DNA of 64,000 nucleotides from Limnoperna fortunei (lineage: Eukaryota; Mollusca; Bivalvia; Mytilida; Modiolidae): assembly GCA_944474755.1 (NCBI GenBank), contig OX104117.1:78654926-78718925 (forward strand), written 5' to 3'. Under the pieces are notes generated by a model. It was given only the letters and a program-made list of their open reading frames with translations, did not search any database and was not told the DNA's origin. The first letter of the stretch is position 1; every line of letters begins with the position of its first letter. Shown here piece by piece: positions 36,569 to 49,000 of this stretch. The translations under genes were made by a program, and so were the position numbers.

Positions 36569-39330
36569 CTAATCTAACGAATCAAAGATGTTGTTGGGAG
36601 TATCATTCCACATTCTTGTACGTCTGTCAGTTTTTTGAATTTTCGATATGGAGAAGGCTCTTTCGTTCCCACTGCTGCTAGCAGTAATAGTGAAAATAAG
36701 GTCAATCAAAGTTAGATCTCTTGTGAAGTCCTCTTTAAACAGATCAAATAACACAGACCGTTTTGCAATACTCAGCTTTCTTTTGTATCTAAAATTTAAA
36801 ATTACCTGTTTAAAGATGTAGACATTAATTTTACATCAAATTTAAATTTTTATTAAAGTTTGCAACGATTCTGACAGCTAACATTTATCATAGTTTTCAT
36901 CAATACTGTTTAGGAACAGATTTATTAATTCAAAGAAGTTTTACTGTGTTTATAGGATTTTAAATAATATTATGCAACAGGAAAAATATATTCAAAAAAT
37001 TATGAGATATTTTGTTTATTCATTTTTAGTTTAGAATCTATTATTTACCTGTAATAAACAGCAGATTTGAATTGGGCCCACTCAGCAAGTGTCTCCTGGT
37101 TTCTATCATCATAACAGCCTCTGTGCCATAGTCTGAAAAATTACAATACATATCATGTCGATAAGTATTTAACTTGTTCATAAGTACTTAATCAGCATAT
37201 TCTTTTATTTTTTTATAATTTATTTTCAGTTATCATTTACACAAAAATCAAATTACTGCTGCATTACTTTGTTTATAAGAGATGTATGATTTGAGGTGAG
37301 ACTGTCACTTTATGGACCCTAGAAATGTGCATACAGTGTAAGTAGTATTTGGTTTTCTATTGCAAAAATACTTCAAAAATCAATTATAAAAACTCTTCTT
37401 TTTAATTAAATATGTTCTTATTACCATCAATTTCATCTTTCTCTTCAGGGTAGGTTTGCCAGTTGTCGAAGTTTGCAATTGAGGTTGCCATCATTACATA
37501 ATTTTTCAAATTGCTGTATCTTTTATTTATTTCTTTCCAAAAATGATGTAACCAATTCTGCCTTCTTTCTGCTGAATGTTTCATCAGTGAAACTTTCATT
37601 TAGTTCTACACCACAAAAGCTGCTGCTGTCCTCCAAAAATTTAGTTACTGATGGAACATGGCTAAAATTATAAGAGAAAGATGAAACTAATGGTAATGAG
37701 AACATATTTTTAATTAAAAAGAAGAGATTTTATGGCTAAATTTATAAAGTTAGTTAAACAAAGTTAAAGCATAAAATCAGATAAAAACATAAGTAAGACA
37801 ATAGCTGGTTAAGTCAATAAATTGGTTTTAATGTTCTGATAATAATTCATTTTTTTATTTAAATTTAAGACCTCAAAAACTCCTTTCAGTTTGGCAATAT
37901 ATTTCTAAACACAAGAAATTAGAAATTGAAGATGTAAACTTATTTTGAACATTACAACACGTTTTAATTATAGATGTACTTAATTATGATGCTGATTATT
38001 TATACTATTTTTGATGAACTTACTTTAACTAAACTGACATGTCAATGACTGAATTAGGAATTCGGAGTTGTGAGACTCGTGCCTAATATTTCTACATGCA
38101 CTTTCAATTGAAATACATTGAGTTTAGCTTGTTTTATTTTCTCACATGAAAATGTTTTTTAAAAGCTGTCTATTTTGTTACAATATTAAATATTCCAATT
38201 ATTCAGTTATATACCTGACTTTTTTGTTGTTCAGTGACATCACAAGTTTGGCAAAGATGGACTTATAACCTGTCAGGAAGTTGGTGATTGCTAGTACCAT
38301 ATGTCCAACCCATCTTGTACCACCAACTCTTGTAGGAAGTATTCTCATTGAGGGCTGGCTTCAAATGACAAAATCAATCAATTTCTCTGCTTTGTTGAAT
38401 TCTTGTGGAAGTAGTAGATACCCCTCAATAACACAATTGATGAATCATAAAGGCCATGCGTCTTCGCTGAATCTTTGTAGGCTAATTCTAACCTGAAGGA
38501 TAAACACGTTGCTACTTTTTCCCTTTAAATAATCAATAAACGTATGAAAACTTCTATGATACCGTACCTGTGCACTAAACAGTGATCTGCTATTAAAGAT
38601 GGCGTTTTCTCTTTCAATTTTGTCGCCACTCCTGCATTTTTCCTAGCATCACAGAGGCTCCGTGACAGCCAACCACCACTACATTTTCCTTGAGTGTAGC
38701 CTTATTTAAACCAACTCTTTCAAAACACTGCATTAATGCTGTAAGAAGTCCATCAGCATCAGGTTTAGGTGGAGACACAATGCCAAGGCTAAATATCTGA
38801 CCATCTACACTACACCTGGAAGTAAGACAATTTCTTTTGATAATACATTTGTAGCAACCTTTTGAAAAAATATCTCTATTTATTTTATTTAAACTCTACT
38901 GTTTAAATGTATTAAATGTGTACCATTTGACATTAACATGTTCTCCCCCCTTTTGGAGAAAATTAGGGAAAAAAACGAAGTCCAAACTTTAAAAAAATTG
39001 GGCAGAATGACCCCTAGAAAATTAAGTTTTTACTTCCTAAATCTAATAAAGTCCTGACAGATTGGACAAGGCAAGAAGAGTAAGTGCTAAGAAGGCGAGC
39101 AGTTCCCCTTGTCCTAAAGGAACATCTTCTTATCACAGAAAAAAGATAGTCACAATAGATTCCATTATAAATAAAATTACAAATAATGCTTACCTGGCAA
39201 ACACAATTTCTTGTTTAATAATTATAGCATCTGTTGATCCATCCATAGTAAAAGATAAAAATGGCGCCTTAATAATATCGTCGAAGCGATCTGAGTTGAC
39301 TTTCGGTTATATTGTCTAAAAAAGTCCTGG
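36569..39330 (-). pseudogene. hAT-superfamily transposase remnant (ZNF862-like)
   Basis: Minus-strand fragments appear in the expected order. About 39330-39180: TESQLRSLDDIIKAPFLSFT, MDGSTDA. 38830-38620: PDADGLLTALMQCFERVGLN, VGCHGASVMLGK. 38350-38230: RVGGTRWVGHMVLAITNFL, GYKSIFAKL. 37720-37420: frame-shifted segments. 37132-37049: YGTEAVMMIETRRHLLSEWA. 36787-36569: FTITASSSGNERAFSISKI, the C-terminal dimerisation motif. Several segments end at plausible splice sites (37049-37132 is flanked by AG and GTAAAT), so the source copy may have carried introns. Stops and frameshifts in the middle mark it as non-functional. The family assignment is from remembered motifs of ZNF862-like hAT proteins. 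Confidence 0.65.
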
Positions 39331-40769
39331 CTGCTTTGGGATTTCTATATGTGTTTGCTATGTTAAGTCCTTTTTTCTCATCCAGGTCACAAAGCCATAC
39401 ATAATCTTTAAAACTTTTATTATGTTATATTAAAGCATGTGTGTTTCTGAAAAGCACTGTCATTTTCTGTTGGGGTTCTTTGTCTAACTTCTGTAGGGCC
39501 TTGTGTGTGGTTGCTTCAGTTGGATTTTCTGTGGTATTTTTGTTTAATTGTAGTTCCAAGTTGGTGTGCTTTTGTATTCTTGTGCCATCTGATTGATTCA
39601 GATTTCATAGATTTGCAACCATCAATCATTGTATGTTTTGTCACTAGAGGATTTATTTTGTATGCGTGTGTCTCACGCCAACCACACCACATTCCTCTAT
39701 GTTTTCATATCTAAGCCTGGTCTGCTTACTTTCCATTCCATTTCTATATGACCTTTTTTCAACTGTAGACTTTTTACTTATAGGATCTTTTTCTGTTTCT
39801 GACTTATTCCTTTTCTCCTGGCATGATTAATCCTTTTTTCCTACCTCTAGTGTTCTCTTTCTTTGAGATGAATCTGTAATTCTGTCTCTTGTTTTTGGTT
39901 TGATTAAAAACTGTTCCATATCTGAGTTTAAATTTTAGCACCCATAGCACTTTTTGCCATAAAAAAATAGATACCGCATTTCCGACCTTGTACCCATTAT
40001 CGAAATTGGTCTATTAACTTCATTTCTTTTAAGTCCGTAATAATTTTAATTTCTAACATCATATTTCACCTAGCATTAGTGGAAATTCTATATATTTCGG
40101 TAATATAAATTATTTTAGATGAAGAAATTAAAAAATAAAATTACGATTATGACAATCCAAGATAGGGATCGCCGCAAAGTCTTTAGCTCTTCCGGTGTAA
40201 AAACCCGAAGTCAAAACAAGTTTATCGTGGTCAAAAATTGTTTTCTTTATAATTAAAAAAGAAGTTAATTACTCTTAAAAACGAAAGAGAAACATCGCGA
40301 ATAACATCGTTTACGCTCAGTTATGGAACATTCATCATCAAGTAAGCCTGGATTGTTACATTTTCTTAGAACTCGCCAGATAATTTTAGCTCGCCAAACT
40401 GACGAGTAGCAGTTGATCTGAGCTCGCCAAAAATCTTCTCTACTCGCATTGGGCGAGTGTGCGAACGGTCGTTTCCCAACTGCACCTAGAAGTTTAACCT
40501 CATCATCACAATTAATTATAATATTTTCAAGATTAAAGATAACATTAGCATCGTAGGTTTAATTAACAATGGCAATAGCCTAATTTTTTTCCAAGATCAG
40601 CCTGCATTTTGTTTTTGGAAAACCATGTTATTAAAGATTTACGACCCTCCTGCAAAGATCTAACTACAGTTTCTGATGATTTATCAGACTTCTATAGTGT
40701 GATGTAAGGCAGATTCTGTCATATCATTAGCACGCGATGTATTTTACTAATAGTTTCAGTTTTATACCC
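39331..40769. other. Transposon-flanking sequence, no intact gene
   Basis: Probable 5' portion and terminal region of the hAT remnant. Near 40430-40340 the minus strand shows GGCGAGCTCAGATCAACTGC and GGCGAGCTAAAATTATCTGG, a locally repeated GGCGAG motif. No open frame of note is present. Confidence 0.35.
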
Positions 40770-41260
40770 AGTAACACTAAGTGGCAGGGTATTGTGTGTA
40801 CCCTCCCTTTGAATATGATGGTCCGTCCGTCTGTCCGTGCCCCGGTGTTATCCAGATGATACTTTGCGCCTCACCTGATTTTGTTTAAATTGTGCACTGC
40901 TGTTAGGAAAGTACATTAAAATGAAGATCAGTTTAAATTTTTAGCACAATCCAATTTGTATTTTTTCGACTTATGCCAATGCAAAATTTGGTCTACAATT
41001 GGCGGTTTTCAAATGATCAAAACAGAATTTGTTTTTAAATTTGCACAGCAAATAAATACTAGGCAATGAAATATTAAGATGGCGTTCCGTTTTCAGCAAA
41101 ATCACATTTGTAGTTTTTTAGTAAGGCCAATTAGCAAATTGAAAAACATTGGCAGTTTTCAAAAGATTACTTGAAAAACTGGTTTTTGTTTAAACTTTTT
41201 AGTACTATAAAATGAAGATAAAATGGAGAATTTATTAGAATTTTAGCACAATCCAATTTG
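40770..41260. repeat. Interspersed non-coding repeat
   Basis: GGCAGGGTATTGTGTGTACC, GGTCCGTCCGTCTGTCCGTG, then about three loosely repeated ~130-bp segments carrying TTAGCACAATCCAATTTGTA and TTGGCRGTTTTCAAA. Confidence 0.45.
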
Positions 41261-43029
41261 TAGTTTTTGAGTTTTTGAAATTGTCTTCTAAGATAGACTG
41301 TACCTACAGGCTAATTTTTAATGCAGTAACATTTGTTTATGAACATAAAAGTGTATCAGTTAATGTCCAATTAGATTTCCCATTTTTATTTTTTTCTAGG
41401 AAAATGTTACATGGACTAACACATGTCACAATTATTCCCGTAAAACTGTGCTCTTCTCCAAGGGCTATTCATCATGAAAATAAAGACAAACCATCAGACC
41501 ATTGACTGTCAAGTCGAAGCAAGATGAAGATGAGGAGGATCATAAACATTATTACAGTCAATGTAAATATGTTAAACGAAAATTATTTTACTAAAACATC
41601 TTATAGTAGTGTATGTGTGTGATTGTAAAAGAGCGATTTCATTTGCCATAAAAATTTGTTTACTGTAGGTCCTGTTGGAAATGTTAGTCTTTTTTTAAGT
41701 GGGCATTGCTGTGGAGTCGGAAAATACTCAGCTTTCCTTGAGAAAAAATAACTGCTGTCAGCCCTAAAATATATTTGTTTCGCTATAAAAAAACTTATTG
41801 AACCTTTGTTGAATTTGGATTTTGTTTAAATGTTCTTTCTATTTTTTATGCAATTGGTTTCAAAAGCCGTGTATACTAGTACTACTTTATTTTCAAAGCA
41901 GAATTATGGGTTTAAAAGATTATTTTGAATTCTTAAAACACGGAAATCAAACATTTTTTAATTGAACCATATTGTTTCCTTGCAATCACAGATTATCACA
42001 ATTTTTTACAGGAATCCTTAGAGTAATTCTATGTTTAGCTTTCGATTTTTTGTTCTTAGCATTTTGTAATAGAGGTCATTTTGTACCATTATGTTCTCCT
42101 AGACATTTACTTGCATTAAGTGTTGCTAAATATATATGCAAGTTTTAGTAAACCACAAATACAAAACATTAAAATGGCAGCCGTAACTTGACAATTAAGG
42201 TCGTCGTCGATCACACCCATACTACAGTAATGGCTCGCACTTCCAACTTCCATGTTGATCCGCTAGAGATCAAGAGTAAATGCCTAACTACCTTAACTTG
42301 GCGCCCGTGGCGTCTATAGGATTGATATATATATAAGGACAATAATGATTGCCTCCCTCTCTTGGAAGTATAGATCGGATACTGGGGTGGATTCCACTCG
42401 TATTATCTGTTAATACCTATAAGTCTAGCTAGTTAATGCCGAATATATGATGAAGTCGGTCGAAATTTATTACGACGGTTATCCTGTTATTGCTGTAAGT
42501 ATTTATTCTGGAAATCCATTTCGACAAACTAATGAACAGTTACAAGTTGCACATCGGAAATACTTATGTTTTGTCATTGTGGTTGATTGGATGTACTTAA
42601 AGTTGCTCTGTATTTCTCAACAGAGTAATCCTCTACAAACGCTTTAAAAGTTTGTATCCGCTCACAACGCATCTACCATTTTATAAAAGATTTTTCACGT
42701 TTTAACCGTTTTAGTCGTTGCTGTGTGTATTAATAAGTACATGTACCTGATTCTCATTTCCAATAAAGACGAAATTAAAACATGCGACGTGACTGGGAGC
42801 ATAAATTATTCCTGCAAGGTCGTGCACCGAGATAAGTCAAGTTATTTCCATACAAGTTCGTTTTGTTTTCTCAGTGGATTAACGGTAGTTCAGGTCAGCT
42901 TAAATTAATATACTAATCTGATGACGTTAACTTTTGTATTCTATCTTTACCTTGTGTTGTTTACTTGTAAAACCTAAAAGGTCGTACCTTGGAGATGTTT
43001 TGGTTATCTCTTTTTGTTGTTTGTTTCAG

Positions 43030-43059
43030 ACATAAAGGGTACGGAACAAATGTCTTTAT
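43030..43059 (+). CDS. Gene B exon 1 (start codon)
   Basis: After TTGTTTCAG come 20 untranslated nucleotides, ATG at 43050, and MSL plus one base to GTAAGT. It is 7 nt shorter than in gene A, all in the untranslated part. A leader exon upstream is implied but not located. Confidence 0.76.
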
Positions 43060-46000
43060 GTAAGTAAATGGATTTTTTTGTTTTTGTTCTTTTTATTATA
43101 TTCTAATTGTATCTGCTATCATAATTCACTTATTAGTTATCAATAAACATTAGTTTGTTCCTATTCGAATATCAACACTAATAAATATATTTGAATTTTT
43201 TTCAATATTAATAATCTCTAGTTTGTTGATTGGACTCACTGGCGGAGTTTGCATGCCAAGAAACCTGGTTTGACTGATTATTTATTTTGAAATAAGTGTA
43301 TCAAGTCAGGGCTATTGCTGTAGCTGCTATATTTTTGGTTGTTGGTTCTCAAGTTTGCGGGTTTCTTTGGCTGATTTGTGGATTGCTATTTTTGACAGTT
43401 TCCCTGGCGTTCGGTATTTTATTTATACATTCATTTATTGTTAAAACGTAATAAATATATACATGTTATCCACGGTTTAATAAATGAAAACGATTTATCG
43501 TCTGACAGTTTGTAGACTACTTTTTTCAAACTTAGGACGTTAATTTTTACTTGAATAATAAATGTAAAAATGTAAATGAATGTAAAAACAATGTAACAGT
43601 ATGTGACAGTATTACTATTATTTTTTGTTCTTGTATAATTACTTTTCTAAACATTATTTTATTCTTTTATTATCCATCCAATATTTTGTAGACGTTTATC
43701 TGTTTCTCGGTAGTATTTGTCTATGGACCGTAACTACTGGTATGTATACGTGTTGCATGTTCCAGTGCTGTTAATGTTTTTGTGTTCGTTAAATCTATGA
43801 AAAGACGAATAGCAGTGTTTATTACGTGAATAATGCAGATTGTTTACCTCATTAACGTTAAAATGGTAAACGTTTTTGTTGGACAGACGCATAAATTAAC
43901 ATGCAGTGGATTTGGGAGCCGACCTCCCCCACCCCAAGAAACTGAAGATATTTTAATATAAGGGTGGCAAAAATTTGTCATTTTCAAGTTATAAAACCTT
44001 AATATTTTATATAAATCTTGAATTAATCACGTGGTCTGTCAACACTTAGGTTGTAGGTTTGAGTGTCAAAGAGAGTAGTGTGGCGTACACGTAAAGTTCG
44101 ATGTCCTTTGACAAGGATTGTTATTTTTCATATCGCATGTCGAGGTTTTTGTACGACTTTCTATCCAAATAAAAACTGTTAGCCATTATATACCTGAAAT
44201 ATTTCTTAAGTGGCGTTAAACATTTAAATCAACAAACTAAATATTTTATTTAATCATCATTGTAGCGACACAGTTAATGTTTCGTGCAGTGTCTGGGAGC
44301 ATGTTAAGAAAGATTATGGAATTGTTCCGGTGTTGTCGTGATTTGCTTTGAAAACTAGTGTATTGAAAAAATGGAAAACATATTTGTCGTATTCCATACA
44401 CATATGATGGTCAGATATTTTTCAAAGATTGCATTGCATCTTTTGTGATATTTTTAACCCAGTACACAAACATCTCGGGGAATTTATATCAACCAAAAAT
44501 TTATTTATGGTGGGTATCTGAAGGTCGCTTGAAGCAAGACACATGTTTTCAGATGGGGCCAGGTATGCTGCTTCCTAAGGGGCAGTCCCTTAAGGTTTCT
44601 TTGTAAAATCGATCTTTAAAATCAGCAATAAAAACCTGTCAGTACGCATAAATTGATGTCATAGAAATTTAACGAACTTGGGTCGATGATTGGTATTAAA
44701 ACGTTTTGAAATGAGTCCAATCGTGCAAATTGCAGAGAAGGTCAATAATCTAAACTAATGGAAATGGACAAAAAATATGATAAAACAGTTTGACACGCTT
44801 TGACAGTTTATCATGTTGACTGTTTTAACAGGACTACGATGCATGTCATGTCTAAATGTACGGAATGTTACAGACTGTATGAAAACAGAGATTACGTGTC
44901 AAGACGGTAAAGAGGTAAAGAAGGGATTTTTTAAATGTTTTTGTACATTTCATTTGTGTCCCTTTTCAAACGACTACATGTATTACAGATTACTGCGATA
45001 TGTTGTACTCGATAACACAGTTAAAATAAAAAGACAGTTTTGTATTACTGAGTAATTTTTTCATTGATTAATAATACTGCCCCTCAAATTGCAACTGTAT
45101 ACAATGTGCGTTTCTAAATATTATTTTTTTAAAGGAAGAAAAAGTAAAAACTGACCTTACTTGGTAATTTTTTCACTAATTTTGCAAAAACTAAAGAGAC
45201 CAACTTATTAATAAATTAACGTGGCGGAAAATGGAACTGATCAATGGAAACACATATTTGACAATACCGACAAGTGTGAGAGCTGGCTGCAGATAGTGAT
45301 ATTTGTAATTTTGTAGCGTCTAGAATGCGGTATTTCTTTTACGAAATCTACGAGTCAATAGCGTCTAGTGACTGTGGTACTCTCCAAACACATTAGCAAG
45401 CATTTTCAGCTTTTCGTGTTTTAAGATGACACTCACTACCTAAAAAGATGTCATCACAATCAACAACCTTGAAACTCGGTAATCAACTATGTTGGTTGAG
45501 CCATGAGCATCTGTCTCATTATCCAGTGTTAAATATGAGTGGGGTAGAAAATTATACGTTTACATTTTTTAATTAATACTTTACTCTAGGCATTCTTCTC
45601 CAATTACACTTACTTCGATGGAATTAGCATTTCGTGATAGCGTAAACTTTTCTGGCATTAAAAATAAAAGGTAATAATCGTATTTTTATCTCAGAGCCTC
45701 GGTGGCCGAGTGGTTAGGGTAGTTAGTCTACTATTGATCACGTGGTCTGTCAGCACTGAGATTGCGGGTTCGATTCGCACTGCGGGCAGGGTGTGCTCGA
45801 CTCCAACTTAATTGACAAGGATTTCCTACCGCAGGTCTGGGGTTTTCTCCGGGTACTTCGGCTTCATCCATCAATAAAAACTGGACGCCATGATATAGCT
45901 GTAAAATTGCTGAAAATGGCGTTAAACATCATTCAAACAAACAAAACAATCAATATAATTCCTATATATGACAAAAATATAGGCGGATGTAAGAAATTTA

Positions 46001-49000
46001 TTCCGAATCACTCGGGTTTATTTTTGTTTTTTTAAAGGAGTTTGTATTATCTTTACTCTCAGTTTGGTTGATCGTTATTATTCTGAATTTAATTCATTAG
46101 ATCGCTTGTTTTTGTCTGTTTATTCATTCTGTTTTGTAGCCCTTTTACGTCAAAATTTCTAAAGGTCATTTAGTTTTAGTTTGTATATCTACATTTTGGA
46201 CAGGAAAATCTGCCGTGTTTTAGTTATACCATGATGTCCAGTTGTCATTGGAAGAGGTAACCGGATATTGCGAAGCCGGACAATTCTCGATCTTCAGCCT
46301 GGCAACCCTTGTCAAGGTTAAGGTTGGAGTTAAGCAAATTCTGCACACATATGCTGAAACCCTTAATCTTACTGTTCTCAGGCACCTGATCATTGTGAGA
46401 TGACTTACTAACCTTAACCGATCGGCCATTTTAGTACTTGAGTGTATGTTAGCCGATTTCTTCTAATTTCTCCGTTGTTATAAAATATTGTATGTCATTT
46501 TCAGAGGTGTTTTCTAGACAAGCATTCTTTTCCTGATGAAAGTGAATCTTTTTCTGCTGGTTGCAGACCACTAATGGTAAGAACATAAAACACTTTTTAC
46601 ACCATAAAATTGAAACGAAACTGTTGCATATATATAAATTTTACACAAACATATACTTCATATACTTGGAATGAATGCATAATAATGTTTTCCCACCAGA
46701 ATCGTTAGATTTATGCTAAATAGCTTAATATGGGATAAAAGTCGTTTTTTTACATATGATATTGCGTTTTATATCACTTGTTATAGTTTTTATTCCAGTT
46801 CAGTTGCTAAAATTTGCCAAGGTAGTATACTATTACATGCATGTGAGCATATAAAGTCTGAAGACTCGTGTAGTAAGTAGTGCAAATACATATTTACAGA
46901 TATGTGCGCTATTGTCAGGATTTGGAAGACGAGACCTTCACGTTGGATTACGAGAAAAGAAAGCCTTAGTTTCCTGCGCAAAGTGTTGTGATGGCAATCC
47001 GGAAAACACAATGGGTGTTCCTTGCAACGGATTCTTGTGCAATCAAAGTATGTATAAAAGACCATTATTGATTGCATGTTTGCTTAACGTGTATTTTAGC
47101 TATAATCAAGATGAGAACACGATTACAAACAACTTATCAAACGATTAATATGATGAAGTTACCAGAACAAAATTTTGACTGCCACGGCAAAAATATTGAG
47201 TAGGGACGGAAATTTTAGCTTTCTAAAACTATACAAAAAGACAGTTTTTTTCAAAATTAATAACCCTTTCTCCGATGTCATTCTGTGTACGCGTGTTTGA
47301 CTGTAAAACTACGAAGTTTAGAAAATAGAATGTTTTCGTTGTAATCAAGAACCTGTACATTCATGTAGATAAGTCAAATTCAACGTTGCATGTTGTAATG
47401 CATCATATTATCTGATTTATTTGGCAGTAAAGAGAACTGCTTAATACTGTGTTACAATATCTGTACTAAAGTCAGTGTCCATTTTTTCTTTTGTATCAAG
47501 AAATATAAGCGTTAAAATGAACCAGTAAAGGTTAAATCTACATACACAACTCTTTAAAGCATTATACAAACAATATAAATCATTCATATCAGGTCCAGAA
47601 CACTATGTTGTACTTAATTCTTGGTTTCTTTATTTAGTTTTATGTGTTCATTGTTTTTGGCCGTCCTTTAGATATATAACTTATAATCAATATTGTCTTT
47701 GCCCACTCTTGTATCTAAGACGAATTACGTATACTAGTATTCAATAACGGCATTCACGGTCCATAATACTTATTTGGCTATTATTTTAACCGTATAATAT
47801 GATAGTGAATGATTAACAGTATTATTTTTCTGGAAAAAATTTAGTCGCCACTTTTATTACTTAGTTGTGTTTTAATTTTAACGACTTGCAACCGATATAC
47901 AGCGTTACCGAAGACTTAAAATGTCTACGGCGATCTGAAATATTTAAAATTAAAACCTTATATTAGAAATACATGTATGACAATGATGAAAATTTCAGCT
48001 CTTTATTTTACAATCAAGATTGCTAGATTTCTAGCATTTTGTGAAGATATTGGTGGACCCGTTCCTCCTTAAACAATAGAAACAGGTATGTGTAATCATG
48101 CTTTACAGAATGTATGGATCAGAATACAAAGGAATATGAAAACATGAATCTTATAGTAATAAAACATTTCATATTTTTACTCATAACATATTATTTTGTT
48201 GATCACAATTTAAATTTCTTTGGCTGTTTCAGATGTTACTAACCCTACTCCAACCTGTGCAATTTGTAATCAAGTCAGTGATCCAGCTTTATGTAGAAAT
48301 TTCGGGACATGTCCTACCGATGAGGTATATTATTTAAGTAAAGATTTATTACGCATCACCCAATTTAGAACCGACTATAAACTTTCTAATGAACATATGG
48401 AAAAAAATTACACATCTCTTGTATGCGGAAAGTAAACCCACCTTCTTACAGGTATATCGGTAGAAAATATGTACCAGTTAACAAGCTAACAAATTGTGTA
48501 CCATACATTAAAACAACAGTGAATACCTTTGTTGTGTCGTGATTTTGTCAACATTGATTACATGTGTACATTGATTTCCGTGTATGCTCATGATTGACTT
48601 AAGTTTTAAAAAATTGTAAATTTTTTTGCAGATCTTAGAAGTTAGAACTTAAGTATTTTTTTAAAACACTTAGGAGTTTGTACATTCACTGCATTTGGCA
48701 GTGCATGTAAAAGTGGGAGCGTCTCAAAATGTTTAAACTATTGAAAAAAGGAAATGGCCACGAATATATATGGCATATATTTGTTGAATGTCGAATGAAA
48801 GTTTATTCATATCTTAGATCAGATAAATTCTGATCAATGTTATCAAGGTATGTAACTCACTGAAATGTTAGTATTTTTACCATGACCAATACATTAATAC
48901 CGGTCACATATACGTCAGAACAGATGTACAAATGTGTGTACAGAACCAAATGTCTGTCGAATGGTTGTCTAATCTCTAGCAAATTTTTTGTAGAGCGACA

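Noticed and set aside
42447..42647. Open frame with ATG and a GTAAGT-like donor, upstream of gene B, considered as its first coding exon
   Set aside because: It is not hydrophobic and has no equivalent upstream of gene A or D; it could at most be part of an untranslated leader.
48325..48435. Continuation of the open frame past gene B exon 6
   Set aside because: The frame crosses a GTATAT donor used at the equivalent place in A and D; the downstream codons have no counterpart in the paralogues.
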